Shown piece after piece: positions 50,135 to 50,988 of a DNA stretch of 50,988 bases. The stretch is from Armatimonadota bacterium. Lineage in GTDB: Bacteria; Armatimonadota; Fimbriimonadia; Fimbriimonadales; GBS-DC. The DNA lies in assembly GCA_030550775.1 (NCBI GenBank), contig JAUQOS010000007.1:1-50988 (forward strand), written 5' to 3'. Both the position numbers and the translations under genes were made by a program. The first letter of the stretch is position 1. Each line of letters opens with the position of its first letter. The notes beneath the pieces are model-generated. The model was not told the DNA's origin and did no database searches. It was given only the letters and a program-made list of their open reading frames with translations.

Positions 50135-50665
50135 CTACGGTTTCTCTATAGATACCTCAGCTGCTCCGCGAAAAGTCCAGTACTTGTTCGCAAAGAAGTT
50201 CCAAAATAGCACGATGGCAGTGGCAGTAGCTTGGCATGCCATAAACACCGGTCGCGGCGGCTCTGGCAAGAACGGGCGCACCAGCAAGGTGGTAATCGTT
50301 GAGTTGAGCAACATTCCGATGATGTTGACCATGAGGAACTTGGCGAATTGACGCGCGCGTGCTTCCTTATCGCGAATCCGAAATGTCCAGCGACGGTTCC
50401 AGATGAAGCTGTTGACCATCGCGGTGCCTGTGGAAATCAGCTTGGCAAACCACACCGCGGCTGCCTCAGGGCGAAATGGAGCATTTGTAAAGCTTACAAA
50501 CGCGCTTCCCAACGCCTTCGGAATAGGTGTGTAGTAAGTGAGGAAAAACGCCAGCCCCCAGTCGATGGCAGTATTGGTGGCGCCTACTGTGGCGAACTTG
50601 AGGAACTGGCGTACCCCAAGCGGCAGTGTCTGTACCCGTGCGCGTGTGCGTTGTAGCAAACTCAT
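50135..50665 (-). CDS. GtrA family membrane protein
   Basis: A 176-residue GtrA-like protein with four membrane helices, recognised by FLKFATVGATNTAIDWGLAF and the late NFFANKYWTFRG; WNRRWTFRIRD in the middle is also family-typical. GtrA-like proteins are thought to help flip polyprenyl-phosphate-linked sugars. ATG at 50665 overlaps the upstream UbiA stop (ATGA); the track start at 50698 lies inside that gene. An extra amphipathic stretch (about 45-65) sits between the first two helices. Context suggests envelope glycan assembly. Confidence 0.85.
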   Translation of the reverse strand: MSLLQRTRARVQTLPLGVRQFLKFATVGATNTAIDWGLAFFLTYYTPIPKALGSAFVSFTNAPFRPEAAAVWFAKLISTGTAMVNSFIWNRRWTFRIRDKEARARQFAKFLMVNIIGMLLNSTITTLLVRPFLPEPPRPVFMACQATATAIVLFWNFFANKYWTFRGAAEVSIEKP

Positions 50666-50988
50666 CCCCGCATCACCCAAAGCACAATAATGCCCCACAC
50701 CAGCACGGAGAGGGCAATATGCTTGTCTGTAATAATCAGTTTTTCAGGGCTGCCCCCAGCATCGTATCGGTGCACTACAAAAAAGTAGCGTAGCAAGCCA
50801 TAAGTAGCCACTGGAAGCGTGTACCACAGGTTCGGATGGGCTTTGGCGGTTTCCGAGAGGATCACATAAATCGCGTAGGATTGCAGCGCCAGCCCCAGAC
50901 AAATGGTAAGCAAGTGCTCCAGCATCGTGGTAGAGTAGTCGCCCAGTGCCCCGCGGTGGTTCACCGCATCCTCACCTAACGAAACCAG
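50662..50988 (-). CDS. UbiA-family polyprenyl-phosphate phosphoribosyltransferase, C-terminal part
   Basis: The last 108 codons of a gene cut by the window edge; the reading frame continues past 50988, so the ORF-track GTG start at 50964 is not the true start. The sequence has three to four membrane helices, and YGLLRYFFVVHRYDAGGSPE followed by LIITDKHIA is characteristic of decaprenyl-phosphate phosphoribosyltransferase-like (DPPR synthase) members of the UbiA superfamily. These make lipid-linked ribose/arabinose donors. It is the first visible gene of the exosortase operon and overlaps gtrA by 4 nt. Confidence 0.8.
   Translation of the reverse strand: MVSLGEDAVNHRGALGDYSTTMLEHLLTICLGLALQSYAIYVILSETAKAHPNLWYTLPVATYGLLRYFFVVHRYDAGGSPEKLIITDKHIALSVLVWGIIVLWVMRG

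Overview
The window is about 51 kb of moderately GC-rich, gene-dense bacterial chromosome with almost no mobile DNA. It comes from a diderm bacterium: lpxD (lipid A), flgF/flgG, an exosortase/EpsI locus and TACAAT/TATAAT-type sigma70 promoters are all present. The divergent 16S, the lone rplA and the overall gene mix fit an uncultured, perhaps thermophilic, Armatimonadota-like lineage. That placement is inference; a 16S search would settle it.

Layout. 0.2-1.8 kb (+): two SRPBCC proteins and LarB. 1.8-8.9 kb (-): DUF5682 plus MoxR ATPase, then a peptidyl-prolyl isomerase/TPR lipid-side protein, a TIM-barrel isomerase and an ANTAR response regulator. 9-15 kb: SRAP protein, enolase, cell-wall amidase, lpxD and a REC-histidine kinase. 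15.3-17.1 kb (+): flgF and flgG. 17-19 kb (-): a second TIM-barrel isomerase, tatD and three tRNAs. 19-22 kb: a DUF429 protein, dprA and a polysaccharide-type ABC permease. 21.8-27.5 kb (-): a complete rRNA operon (16S, tRNA-Ile, tRNA-Ala, 23S, 5S) with tandem promoters. 27.5 kb (+): an orphan small RNA. 27.6-36 kb: upp, smc, a PAP2 phosphatase and a three-gene ABC export operon. 36-43 kb: a GT2 glycosyltransferase, a membrane-anchored unknown, ruvB, rplA, an MFS transporter, and a MerR regulator coupled to an MTA/purine phosphorylase. 43-51 kb (-): a secreted beta-propeller-like protein, ppa, argG, a Nudix hydrolase, and a locus of ABC ATPase, EpsI, exosortase, GtrA and a UbiA-type phosphoribosyltransferase cut by the window end.

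The most unusual object is a 391-nt insertion in the 23S rRNA gene, exactly after the base equivalent to E. coli U1931 (next to helix 69, the ribosome's decoding/peptidyl bridge). It has the P2, P3, P4, P7, P8 and P9 helices of a group I self-splicing intron, an 8-bp P10 with the 3' exon, no homing endonuclease, and apparently a terminal A in place of the canonical omega-G. Removing it gives a 23S of normal length (about 2.9 kb) with a perfectly conserved junction.

Other points of note are a strong, stand-alone small RNA divergent from the rRNA operon; a tRNA-Arg with anticodon GCG in place of the usual ACG; two dispersed repeat families, one of them inserted in frame inside the DUF5682 gene and one a long imperfect palindrome; repeated use of promoters whose -10 box lies 8-10 nt from the start codon (leaderless mRNAs); and a textbook MerR operator inside a 19-bp spacer promoter.
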